8,823 bases of DNA from Prevotella sp. (GCA_031263965.1 JAISES010000513.1:1-8823), one strand, 5' to 3'; positions 1-7,625 are shown, counted from the stretch's first letter. Numbers and translations: made by a program. Notes: generated from the letters alone by a model not told the origin.

Positions 1-1238
1 ATGCGGGAAAGAGAACTTCTTCCTGCTACGAAATGCGATATACGGTCGATGATGCACCTGCTATCTGGGGTACTCCATACGATGCTAATCGGCGTGCGAA
101 TAACCTGATAAAGGCGATAGACGACAGTAAGGTAACGGATGCTACGGCAAAGGAGATTGGCGATTTGCGTTCTCAGGCCTTGGTTGTGAGGGCACTGGTG
201 CATTTCGACCTGGTACGTGTTTATGGAAATCCTTATACTGTCGATAATGGCGTGTCATTAGGTGTTCCTATTGTTACGGAACCGATTGAGCCTTCAGCTA
301 CGCCGACCCGTAATACGGTGGCCGAGGTATATGATCAGGTGATCAAAGATTTGACGGATGCGATAGCTTCAAATTCTTTATCAACATCTCCCGAACTCGG
401 CTCTATTAATGTTTGGGCAGCCAAAGCGCTTCTTTGCCGAGTATATTTATATAAGGGTGATAATCAGAATGCTTTGACGTTGGCTAAAGATATTATTACC
501 AATTCACCATATACGTTGTGGACAAATGCCGAATACGGCGATGTTTGGTCGAAGGAAGGTACTTCGGAAGTTATTTTTGAAATTATTAATACTGATACGT
601 CGGACTGGGGAGACCGTGAAGGTATTGGTTACCTGATGAGCGAAGACGGTTATAGTGATATGATCGTAACTACGGCATTCACTAATTTGTTGAATGAAGA
701 TCCGGCTGACGTTCGTCATTCAATTGTTTCAGCTTCTCACACAGACCCGATGAAGAATCTTTACGGCACAGACAAAGTATGGTGTAATAAATTCAGGGGT
801 AAAACAGGTGGTCAGATACCTATCGCCAATATACCGGTTCTTCGTCTTTCGGAGGTCTATCTGAATGGTGCCGAAGCTGCCTTTAAATTGGGTGGTGCAA
901 ACCTACAGACTGCTGCCGATTATGTAAAAGCTATTGCGCAACGTGCAAATCCGGCAACCGCGGAATCATTCACGTCTGCCAATATCTCATTAGACCGCGT
1001 ATTGAAAGAACGTCGCAAAGAATTTGTCGGAGAAGGCCATCGTTTCTTTGATGCGATGCGCAATAATCTAACAATCACACGATATGCCAGCGATGCTAAC
1101 AGAGGGCGGCACTATATACTGACTGTTCCTGAATCGAGACAGTTTGATAGGACATATTACAGAACGATTCTACCGATACCTGTCGCTGAGATCAATGCAA
1201 ATCCGGCAATCAAGTTGCAACAAAATCCAAGCTATTGA
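1..1238 (+). CDS. RagB/SusD family nutrient uptake outer membrane protein, 5'-truncated by the window edge
   Basis: This is a SusD-like lipoprotein, which sits on the cell surface as the lid of a SusC TonB-dependent transporter and binds the incoming glycan or peptide. The reading frame is open from base 3. The first internal ATG (33) is not the true start, because ten sense codons precede it in frame and the family's lipoprotein signal and N-terminal helices are absent. About 411 residues remain, against a usual 450-550. Visible family features, numbered from the ATG at 33, are the helical WGTPYDANRRANNLI segment near residue 12, the SQALVVRALVHFDLVRVYG helix near 47-65, RLSEVYLNGAEAAFKLGG near 271-288, and ERRKEFVGEGHRFFDAMRN near 327-345. 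The C-terminus, LPIPVAEINANP followed by LQQNPSY, is the conserved SusD ending. The matching susC gene should lie just to the left. The substrate cannot be inferred. An intrinsic terminator begins 24 bases after the stop, so this is the last gene of its transcript. Confidence 0.95.
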   Translation, partial: AGKRTSSCYEMRYTVDDAPAIWGTPYDANRRANNLIKAIDDSKVTDATAKEIGDLRSQALVVRALVHFDLVRVYGNPYTVDNGVSLGVPIVTEPIEPSATPTRNTVAEVYDQVIKDLTDAIASNSLSTSPELGSINVWAAKALLCRVYLYKGDNQNALTLAKDIITNSPYTLWTNAEYGDVWSKEGTSEVIFEIINTDTSDWGDREGIGYLMSEDGYSDMIVTTAFTNLLNEDPADVRHSIVSASHTDPMKNLYGTDKVWCNKFRGKTGGQIPIANIPVLRLSEVYLNGAEAAFKLGGANLQTAADYVKAIAQRANPATAESFTSANISLDRVLKERRKEFVGEGHRFFDAMRNNLTITRYASDANRGRHYILTVPESRQFDRTYYRTILPIPVAEINANPAIKLQQNPSY

Positions 1239-1262
1239 TTGATAGCTGTATAAATTAATAGC

Positions 1263-1293
1263 AAAAGAGGGTGAGCGATCATCCTCTTTTTTT
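1263..1293 (+). terminator. Intrinsic terminator after the SusD gene
   Basis: A 12-bp stem (1263-1274 with 1279-1290) has one G-U pair and is closed by the GNRA-type tetraloop GCGA. The run of T at 1287-1293 overlaps the end of the stem. It lies 24 bases past the SusD stop. Because the 5' arm begins with AAAA, the reverse strand also shows a hairpin ending in a short T run. It could therefore serve weakly in both directions between the convergent genes. Confidence 0.88.
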
Positions 1294-1303
1294 ATTTCTT
1301 TTA

Positions 1304-1311
1304 CCCCCCCC
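1304..1311. repeat. Homopolymer of eight C residues
   Basis: Eight consecutive C residues lie between the terminator and the repeat-like block, in DNA with no gene. The tract is prone to slippage and to sequencing error. No promoter or reading frame depends on it in this window. Confidence 0.9.
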
Positions 1312-1551
1312 ATTAACGCTCTGTTCAGGGAACCCTAAGTAACTGATGTAACGCAGGGTTTATTTTATCACGGAGGTATTACAGTGTTTTTTTATTCTTG
1401 TGGTGCTTTAGCCCTGCGCTGTATGCTTTACGTGCGGGGAACCCGTTAGGTGAAAAAGGCGTAAAACGGGGTGCCTGTCTGAGTCTGAAAGGCGAGTTCA
1501 GCCCGTTTAGCGGTAGAGGCAGTCCTTTGTGACTGCCCGAAAATACAACTG

Positions 1552-1578
1552 GATTGCTTCGGGTAAACCCTCGCAATG
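1552..1578. repeat. Short palindromic repeat of the GTCATTGCGAGG...CGAAGCAATC type
   Basis: GATTGC and GCAATG-like arms flank an inner GGG-TAAA-CCC stem. On the minus strand the unit begins GTCATTGCGAGG and ends CGAAGCAATCC. From memory, this resembles a palindromic motif scattered between genes in many unrelated bacterial genomes. A partial inverted counterpart lies at 1653-1670: AAGCAATC at 1653-1660 complements 1552-1559 exactly, and ATTGCG at 1665-1670 complements 1572-1577. The two parts could therefore pair over long range in RNA. Confidence 0.5.
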
Positions 1579-1620
1579 ACGCGAAAGAGAAAGTCAAAGC
1601 GGGCGCATAAAGCATTTTTG

Positions 1621-1650
1621 GTTCCTTTTGCTGCTTAGGGCAAAAGGAAC
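1621..1650. repeat. Perfect 11-bp inverted repeat (hairpin)
   Basis: GTTCCTTTTGC at 1621-1631 is exactly complementary to GCAAAAGGAAC at 1640-1650, with an 8-base loop. Neither strand has a T run directly after the stem, so it is not a standard intrinsic terminator. It lies 90 bases beyond the methyltransferase stop and would be in that transcript's 3' region if it is read through. It could act as a 3' stability element or simply be part of the repeat block. Confidence 0.65.
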
Positions 1651-1739
1651 GCAAGCAATCTGCGATTGCGCGCAGGAAAAAGTACAAGAATACGGAATGA
1701 TAGTATTTTTCGGTGTTGCGTAACATCGGTAAGTAACTG

Positions 1740-2915
1740 TTAATTTGCCTTTTTGCATATCAATAATACCTTTTTTTCATTGGCCAGGGTAGTGGCAAAT
1801 ATAAATATGTCTCCGCCATCTTTCAATCCGGTCTTTTTTCGTAGTTCCTGAACGGACAGAGGAAAATTTCGTGCTGTTATATTTGCCTGTTTAATATTGT
1901 GTAAATATTGTTTTACCTCTTTTTTATTGAGGCTGCAAACGTTTTCAATAATAAAGCTACGCCCTTGAAAGTCCTGAATATGAGAATCTGAGGTGTACAA
2001 GTGGCTATTCGGGTGTATTTTATCTATCTTATAATAGGCTGACAAATACTTATATGCCCCGGCTTTCATTATAGATGCATTCGGTTCGTACAAATATTTT
2101 CCTGTCCGGGATTTGCAGCCTGTTGCCGTTTCCTCTTCCTGTTCTTTCGTAAAGGATAATATATCTGTTTTTTCCTTTTGTATATTTACGCAGTGATAAC
2201 GGGTTTCACCGTTAGCTTTTCTTTTTATGAATAACAATTCCTTGCACTCGTTGTTGCAGCTTATTATATGTACGTCTGATATATCGGATAAGGATTTCAG
2301 GGCGAGGCTGATATCCAGCATCGGAGACAATTTAATCATTGTCAATTTGCCTTTTTCACTTAACAAACTTTCTAATTCGAGGATATTGGGTGTGCAATCT
2401 TCTATACCTATGGCCTTTCGGCCTTCCGTATCGCGTCGTGCCGGATCTATATAGATCAAATCGACAGAAGTCATTTCTTGCAGGTAGGAGAAGGCTGCCG
2501 TATTTTTTACAGCTACGTTGGTCAATCCCAGTTCTTTAAAGTTATGAGCGGCTATTCCGGTCAAGTCTGCTTGTTGCTCTACATATACAGCCTGCTTAAA
2601 TTTAGTTGCTAAAAAAGAGAAATCGACCCCCATTCCGCCGGTTAGGTCCACCATACTATCACCCTCTACCAGATTTGCTTTATAACGGGCTGTTTTTTCG
2701 GATGAACTTTGTTCCAGTGATAGATGCTTCGGATACAGAATATTTTCGTTAATATACCAGCCGGGGATTTTCTCTTTTGCTATCCGGCGGCCTGTTATCT
2801 GACGAATTGCCGATTGCATATCTATTTCCGGATATTGTGCCGCATGTAAGGCTAATACACGTATATCATCGTTTTCATGTTCTTTTGCGAATTCATTTAA
2901 CGTGGCGGGTATCAT
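1740..2915 (-). CDS. Class I SAM-dependent methyltransferase, PG_1098 type with THUMP-like C-terminus
   Basis: This is a 391-residue protein. The N-terminal part (about 1-80) ends in the family segment LSLEQSSSEKTARYKA. A Rossmann methyltransferase core follows: motif I VDLTGGMGVD at 89-98 binds S-adenosylmethionine, the acidic end of strand 2 is YVEQ with E113, and the catalytic-region motif DLIYIDPARR is at 152-161. The segment YLYEPNASIMKAG (275-286) and a C-terminal part rich in ARNFPLS and GGDIFIFAT match the THUMP-like domain of this family. THUMP domains bind RNA, so an RNA substrate is the best guess, but the target base is unknown to me. The ATG overlaps the upstream tamB stop as ATGA, pointing to translational coupling in one operon. 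All core motifs are intact. The stop codon abuts the repeat-like block, and I see no clear terminator directly after it. Confidence 0.9.
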   Translation of the reverse strand: MIPATLNEFAKEHENDDIRVLALHAAQYPEIDMQSAIRQITGRRIAKEKIPGWYINENILYPKHLSLEQSSSEKTARYKANLVEGDSMVDLTGGMGVDFSFLATKFKQAVYVEQQADLTGIAAHNFKELGLTNVAVKNTAAFSYLQEMTSVDLIYIDPARRDTEGRKAIGIEDCTPNILELESLLSEKGKLTMIKLSPMLDISLALKSLSDISDVHIISCNNECKELLFIKRKANGETRYHCVNIQKEKTDILSFTKEQEEETATGCKSRTGKYLYEPNASIMKAGAYKYLSAYYKIDKIHPNSHLYTSDSHIQDFQGRSFIIENVCSLNKKEVKQYLHNIKQANITARNFPLSVQELRKKTGLKDGGDIFIFATTLANEKKVLLICKKAN

Positions 2916-5900
2916 TTCTTTTTCATCAGTTTAATGAAATTGCTCAAGGCGCTTCCTTTCTTTGTAGAGTCTGGGAGTATTGGGTGGATCGTATCTTTTT
3001 TCAGTATTTGTAATCGTCGTATATTGAATAAGTCGGAGAGGTTGTCAAAATCCTTTTTGTAAACAATACCGACTCCTTGAGTGTTCGACTCTCTTTCCAA
3101 ATAATAATATTTCTCGTTGTAATGGTTATATGCCTTAATCCGCCATGTTCCCGCATTATTGAGCAGATATTCTATATCCACATCTGTTATCATAGCCTCT
3201 TTGTCTATGTTTACATCGTTTCTGTAACCAAAATTCCCATTTATCAGCAATCTGTCGTTAAACAAACGGCTACCGACGGTTAATTCTATTTCTGTGTTTG
3301 TATTTTCTATGTTGGTGTTGCTATATCTGATATTTGTGCCCAACTCCCACCTGTCATCTATTTTACTTATTATTTTAGTCAATTGGTTCGATAATGTTGC
3401 CGAAGCTAAAACTGCCAGGTCTGAAGAATCCTGCGTATCGGCATTTCCCTCCGGTTTATAGAATCTGGATAATAGCAACAGGAAAGCAACTTGCTTGTTT
3501 ATCATATCTTCGGTGCTTATCAGATTCTTTACCTGACGTTCTATTTCGGGATCGGCGGCAGGAAATTTAATATCCAGGCCCACGTTTGGCTGCCTTAACG
3601 GTCCCGTCAGGTTCAATACACAGTTGACAGGGATAGTCGTTTGTCCGCTTTGAGTAGCCAGGAACCTGTCCAGATCATTCAAGCTGGCATTTACTTTATA
3701 TATAGCGCTTACGTCCAGCGTGGCCTGATACGGGTCTCCCCTGAATTGGACATTGCTTCCGTCTTCTATGGTAAAACGTCTTTCTAAAATACGCTGGAAT
3801 GTGAAATTGTAACTTCCTCTGTTTATATTGTATGTACCAAAAAGCAGAGGGGATGATTTCATATCCCATTGAAACTGTAATGCTCCGCTTCCCGATCCTC
3901 TAAGTATATCCCCGCCTACAGGGTCCATAACTAATTCTACTATAGCGTCCGGAGTTGCATCGATATAAAAATTCATATTGACGGTCATTCCCGAACTGGT
4001 CTTGACAGGACTGAGCGTATGCGTTGCAACTGTAGGGGCGGTGCCGGCAGGCTGCCCTTTTTCTTTGTATGAGATAAATGAATATTCATTGACAAAATCC
4101 TCCATGAAATTCATTCTTACTAAAGTCTTGTCCTCAGTTCTCATACTGATATTTATGTCTACAATCTGTTCATCTCCCCCAATAGAACCCTTTCCACTTC
4201 CGAATACTGTTCCGTAGAAAATAGGATTCTGCTCTTTCGTTACATTATATACAAGGAAATTATTTGCAGACAAGTCTACCTGATACTTAAAGTCATGAAA
4301 AAAGTCATGAGCTACTTTACCACTGGCAATAGCAACATTGTTATGTTGGTCGGTAAGGGTTATATCATTAAAATAAATCAGATCTTTCTTCATAAAGATA
4401 GTATCGGAAAATTTGTAAGTAGTGTTCAGCATATTTATACCAAGGCTGCCGTCTTGTACAAAAGCTTTTCCTTCTACCGTCACATCTGAAAAATTACCGT
4501 ATAAATGCACTTTTCCTGTTCCACGTCCGCTGATATTTTGGAATATAGTATTTGTATACGTATTTAAGAAACTGACATCGATACTATCTGCATCGAAAAA
4601 CAGGGATAACCCTTGCTTTATCGGGTCGATAGTGCCATTTACCTTTGTCTGTTTATTTTCTTTGCTGGTTATCGAACCGTCTAATACAACTCTTGTTTCT
4701 TCATCCAGTTCGCTAAAGAGATCCAGATTTCCCAGAGGCGTACCGTTGAATTTAAAATCGGTGATCTCCAACCGTGTATTTGCATATGGTTTTTTCTCTA
4801 CTGTCGATACATATAGTTTTCCTGTCGCCAGCCCTCCGAACTTGAGGACATCGATTGCCAGAGTCTGGAAAATGTACTCAAGATTTATATTGGTCAGTTG
4901 TGCCTGTAATATATCAGTTGTGCTTCTGGGAGAATATTTCCCGTTGATGCTTATTTCCTGACTGCGGTCTTCAGTCGCTACACAAAACTTATCTACGGCA
5001 TACGTTCCATTCTGAATAGAAACATGTGATTTTTCCATTTGCCAAATCGCATTGTTCAGAACGAGCCGGCCTGGTAATACGTCGATGTCTATCTGTAAAG
5101 GATCTTTCCGGTTCTTCGAAAAATGAGTGTTTACTGAAAATTCACCTCTGGCTTTTTGTTTACCGTCATTCAGCAAAGAAATATGAGTATTTACCAAATT
5201 ATTTTGGATTGCAGATTTAATGGAAATGTCGTTTGTTGCATTCTTTCCGACTATCATCGCATCCACCCGTGTATTTAATCTGTCTTCGGTATTTTCGGCC
5301 AATATGTACCCTCCTTTTATATTTATGCCTGTAGCTTTTGCCACAGGTGCAAATAATTCTAATTTGAATTTCCTCCGGGCATCGTTGTAAAAGCCTACTA
5401 TTTTTGCCGGACTGATGACTGTAACGGGAAGATTAAATATTTGACTGAGATTTTCCGTATTATTGACGGTAAAGTCAAGAGTAAAATTGTTTGCAGCATC
5501 CTTATAAGTTTCTTTTTTCTCTTTTTCTATCAGGGCAGGAAGATAAGGCTGCAACATGTTCAGAACGCTATTTGCCATGCCCTGATAGGAGTATCTCCCT
5601 TCGATTTTGCCATTGACTAAATCGGATGAGACTTTTAATTTTTGTATTTGCGTGGAATCTATAGAGGCTTCAACTAAGAGTTTATTCATATTGAATAATT
5701 TATCTCCTTTTATAAAGTCAATAGAATCAATCTGTAAATGTCCGTTTATATTGTCTATATTTTTGCCGATGAAGTCAGCATCCACATTGAACGATAGGTA
5801 TGAATGCTGCATGTTTTTGCCAATATTCAGATTAGCAAGTTGAGCATTCCTTACTTGTGCTTTAAATTTAAGTTCAGGTTTTTCTTTATCCGACAGATCA

Positions 5901-7543
5901 AATAATCCGCTTACACTTAGCCGTCCGTTCGGGTCATCTGTTTTTAGTTCTCCATCTATGCGTAACCCGTCATAACCGGCATTCAGCATGATGTTTCTGT
6001 ACGTATATCCTTTGTAATCCAAACTGAAAATATCTGCGTCGGCTTTACCTCTTATGCCCGAATTCCCTGGTTTTTCCAGATCTACATTAATATTGAGAGA
6101 TGTTTTATTCAAATCAGTATTATCTGACAGTTTTCCTAAATTGAAATCAGAGGTATATATTTTCCCTTGTACATATGAGCTGATTCCGCTTCGGTGGTTA
6201 AAACCAAAGAGTATATCTGTATTTATAACGCCCAGATCAGTGTCGAAGCTGCCGAAAGCCGTGAGTTGTTTCAGGTATCCCGAAATATCTCCTTCAAACG
6301 ATATTGTTCCCAGCTTCTTTAATTGCGGGGGCAATGTCGTTTTCCCTTTTGTAAAGTTATTTATAATACTTTCTATTTCAGCATTACTGATTTTTAATTC
6401 GTCGATGCTTCCAAGAATATAAGTTTTGTCGGGATACCTGATATCTTTAATTTCCGAATTGGAGACAAAGTGCATTTTCTTTCCATAATTGATAATCAGG
6501 TCGGATATGGAAAGATCGTCTATAGATCCGTTTATATGTCCTTTTAGTGATAGCTTATCGTCGAAGTTTGCAAGAGCGGGTACTAATGCCGCTATATCCC
6601 GCGGCGCTATCTCCGATTCTCCGATAACACAGTCTATGGTAGCATAGTCCAATACTTTAGCTGTATCGTTAGCCGGAGTAAGATTTATCTCACATTTGCT
6701 GAGTCCTATGTTAGATGCAGGGAGATCGAGCCGGAATCCCCTTACTGATACCTTTTTACCTTGGGTTATCAGACGACAGAGCAGATTTGTTACCTCTAAA
6801 CCACTTTTTTCTTTCAGTCCCAGTTTTTTTATTTGTATATTCAGCGAGTCGGGGGTTAAAGATTTCAGAGCAAGTTTAGCTTGAAAATCAGAGATTGCGA
6901 TGTGGTTGATGTCAAGCCGGTTGCTATCGGCGCTAACAGGCTTATCCTTTACATCGTAATAAAATTTTCCATTGGTTATACTGACCGAGCTTAATTTTAA
7001 GTCGATTCGGGATTTTGGCGTGTCATCTTCCGGTTTAAAAGCATCAATGATATATTGAATATTCAGGGGCGAGTTTAAGGAATCCTTTGATAGATTAACT
7101 TCAAAATCGGAAAGCCACGCGGATGTTACAACCACTTTTTTTCGCATGAGGGCAAGCAGGTCTATACTAGCCGAAACCTTGCCGGCAATCAAAACTCTTT
7201 TGTCAGACCGGTCATATAAATATACACTGTCTAACTCTATCGTACTGAATGGTTTAAAATGCAGACTCCCTATGCTCAGATCCGACCCGATTTTTTTCTT
7301 AAGGTCTTCTACAATAAAATTCTTTACCGATTCCTGTATGGCAGGTATGTTGATTAGGCCGAACAATAGTATGAATAATCCGACAACTATGCTCAGAATC
7401 GTTAAAAATATTTTCTTAAACCGTCTTATAGTCCTGAATTTTAAAGACACAAAAATAGAGAAAATTTCGCAGAAACCAGAAGAATACGAAAGAACAAAGT
7501 AGTGTCTGACAAATAAATTAGTTAAGCGAAAATTTTCGTGCAT
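2912..7543 (-). CDS. tamB: Translocation/assembly module TamB-like (AsmA superfamily) envelope protein
   Basis: This is a 1543-residue protein, longer than the roughly 1260 residues of E. coli TamB but usual for this phylum. A basic stretch (FRTIRRFKK) precedes one membrane segment at about 45-66, after which comes INIPAIQESVKNFI, the typical AsmA/TamB opening. The next ~950 residues are repetitive beta-strand sequence, as expected for a long hydrophobic groove. The TamB (DUF490) domain covers roughly 1030-1450, including GGDILRGSGSGALQFQWDM near 1215, GDPYQATLDVSAIY near 1270, and a Q-rich helical stretch ending LLLLSRFY near 1360. The protein should be anchored in the inner membrane and span the periplasm. 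In E. coli, TamB works with TamA and shares phospholipid transport to the outer membrane with YhdP and YdbH. No tamA-like barrel gene is in the window. The start is uncertain: ATG 7543 gives an odd 30-residue extension, and GTG at 7448-7450 (V32) is an alternative. Confidence 0.9.
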   Translation of the reverse strand: MHENFRLTNLFVRHYFVLSYSSGFCEIFSIFVSLKFRTIRRFKKIFLTILSIVVGLFILLFGLINIPAIQESVKNFIVEDLKKKIGSDLSIGSLHFKPFSTIELDSVYLYDRSDKRVLIAGKVSASIDLLALMRKKVVVTSAWLSDFEVNLSKDSLNSPLNIQYIIDAFKPEDDTPKSRIDLKLSSVSITNGKFYYDVKDKPVSADSNRLDINHIAISDFQAKLALKSLTPDSLNIQIKKLGLKEKSGLEVTNLLCRLITQGKKVSVRGFRLDLPASNIGLSKCEINLTPANDTAKVLDYATIDCVIGESEIAPRDIAALVPALANFDDKLSLKGHINGSIDDLSISDLIINYGKKMHFVSNSEIKDIRYPDKTYILGSIDELKISNAEIESIINNFTKGKTTLPPQLKKLGTISFEGDISGYLKQLTAFGSFDTDLGVINTDILFGFNHRSGISSYVQGKIYTSDFNLGKLSDNTDLNKTSLNINVDLEKPGNSGIRGKADADIFSLDYKGYTYRNIMLNAGYDGLRIDGELKTDDPNGRLSVSGLFDLSDKEKPELKFKAQVRNAQLANLNIGKNMQHSYLSFNVDADFIGKNIDNINGHLQIDSIDFIKGDKLFNMNKLLVEASIDSTQIQKLKVSSDLVNGKIEGRYSYQGMANSVLNMLQPYLPALIEKEKKETYKDAANNFTLDFTVNNTENLSQIFNLPVTVISPAKIVGFYNDARRKFKLELFAPVAKATGINIKGGYILAENTEDRLNTRVDAMIVGKNATNDISIKSAIQNNLVNTHISLLNDGKQKARGEFSVNTHFSKNRKDPLQIDIDVLPGRLVLNNAIWQMEKSHVSIQNGTYAVDKFCVATEDRSQEISINGKYSPRSTTDILQAQLTNINLEYIFQTLAIDVLKFGGLATGKLYVSTVEKKPYANTRLEITDFKFNGTPLGNLDLFSELDEETRVVLDGSITSKENKQTKVNGTIDPIKQGLSLFFDADSIDVSFLNTYTNTIFQNISGRGTGKVHLYGNFSDVTVEGKAFVQDGSLGINMLNTTYKFSDTIFMKKDLIYFNDITLTDQHNNVAIASGKVAHDFFHDFKYQVDLSANNFLVYNVTKEQNPIFYGTVFGSGKGSIGGDEQIVDINISMRTEDKTLVRMNFMEDFVNEYSFISYKEKGQPAGTAPTVATHTLSPVKTSSGMTVNMNFYIDATPDAIVELVMDPVGGDILRGSGSGALQFQWDMKSSPLLFGTYNINRGSYNFTFQRILERRFTIEDGSNVQFRGDPYQATLDVSAIYKVNASLNDLDRFLATQSGQTTIPVNCVLNLTGPLRQPNVGLDIKFPAADPEIERQVKNLISTEDMINKQVAFLLLLSRFYKPEGNADTQDSSDLAVLASATLSNQLTKIISKIDDRWELGTNIRYSNTNIENTNTEIELTVGSRLFNDRLLINGNFGYRNDVNIDKEAMITDVDIEYLLNNAGTWRIKAYNHYNEKYYYLERESNTQGVGIVYKKDFDNLSDLFNIRRLQILKKDTIHPILPDSTKKGSALSNFIKLMKKK
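7527..7538. repeat. Perfect 12-bp palindrome near the tamB start
   Basis: CGAAAATTTTCG is fully self-complementary and lies just inside the assigned tamB start codon, beside the divergent promoter region. It could be an operator for a dimeric regulator, or a chance product of AT-rich sequence. If tamB actually starts downstream at 7450, the palindrome is wholly intergenic. Confidence 0.4.
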
Positions 7544-7625
7544 TTGCCTTGGGCTTTTTATGGAATTCCACCTGAAAATAAATCTATCTGATAAACGACT
7601 AATTATTCACCTAAACCAATAGATT
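7544..7625. promoter_or_regulatory. Divergent intergenic region between tamB and the vWA lipoprotein gene
   Basis: These 82 bases separate the two divergent starts and must hold or overlap both promoters unless transcripts enter from elsewhere. I searched for the Bacteroidota pattern TTTG, 19-21 bases, TAnnTTTG. The plus strand has TTTG at 7543-7546 but no good partner. The minus strand has only a near match (TAGATTTA) without an upstream TTTG. No specific promoter is assigned. Neither gene has a strong Shine-Dalgarno sequence; tamB has only AAGG five bases before its ATG. Confidence 0.4.

Larger units (their letters stand above)
1336..1739. repeat. Hairpin-rich, G+C-rich non-coding block with terminal repeats (possible non-autonomous inserted element)
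   Basis: The sequence TAAGTAACTG occurs at 1336-1345 and again at 1730-1739. Just inside lie imperfect inverted termini: GATGTAACGCA (1345-1355), and TGCGTAACATC (1717-1727), which matches its complement at 10 of 11 positions. This is the arrangement of a target-site duplication around terminal inverted repeats. The inner part (1431-1680) is about 52% G+C by hand count, against about 38% in the neighbouring gene end (1741-1860). The block contains several hairpins: 1412-1419 with 1432-1439, 1442-1447 with 1465-1470, 1518-1524 with 1531-1537, 1621-1631 with 1640-1650, and 1655-1660 with 1664-1669. It has no transposase and no convincing gene. A minus-strand open frame (1379-1726) fills most of it but looks non-coding. 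The right boundary touches the stop codon of the methyltransferase gene. The structure is directly visible; mobility is inferred. It could instead be an ordinary intergenic repeat family or a structured RNA. Confidence 0.5.

Noticed and set aside
1379..1726. 115-residue minus-strand open frame as a protein-coding gene
   Set aside because: It lies over inverted repeats and possible element termini, has no recognisable domain or signal, and its residues follow the hairpin sequence. I treat it as non-coding but mention it as a finding.
4289..4310. Direct repeat of AAAGTCATGA (4289-4298 and 4301-4310) within tamB
   Set aside because: It encodes a short HDFFHDF pattern in frame with no larger repeat unit. 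It fits ordinary beta-strand-rich TamB sequence and shows no sign of insertion.
4422..4961. 179-residue plus-strand open frame inside tamB, and the smaller plus-strand frames between 2227 and 7502
   Set aside because: All are antisense to tamB or the methyltransferase gene, have no family features, and follow from the codon composition of the real genes.
7450..7481. Promoter for tamB from TCTG-19-TATTTTTG on the minus strand
   Set aside because: The -7 box is perfect but the -33 box matches 3 of 4, the sequence is AT-rich, and no usable start codon follows. Probably chance, kept only as a note on the start-site question.
2912..7543. tamB as a large surface adhesin or repeat-rich toxin
   Set aside because: There is no signal peptide for secretion; it has a single N-terminal membrane anchor, the IPAIQ opening and a C-terminal TamB domain, and lacks adhesin anchor or sorting domains.
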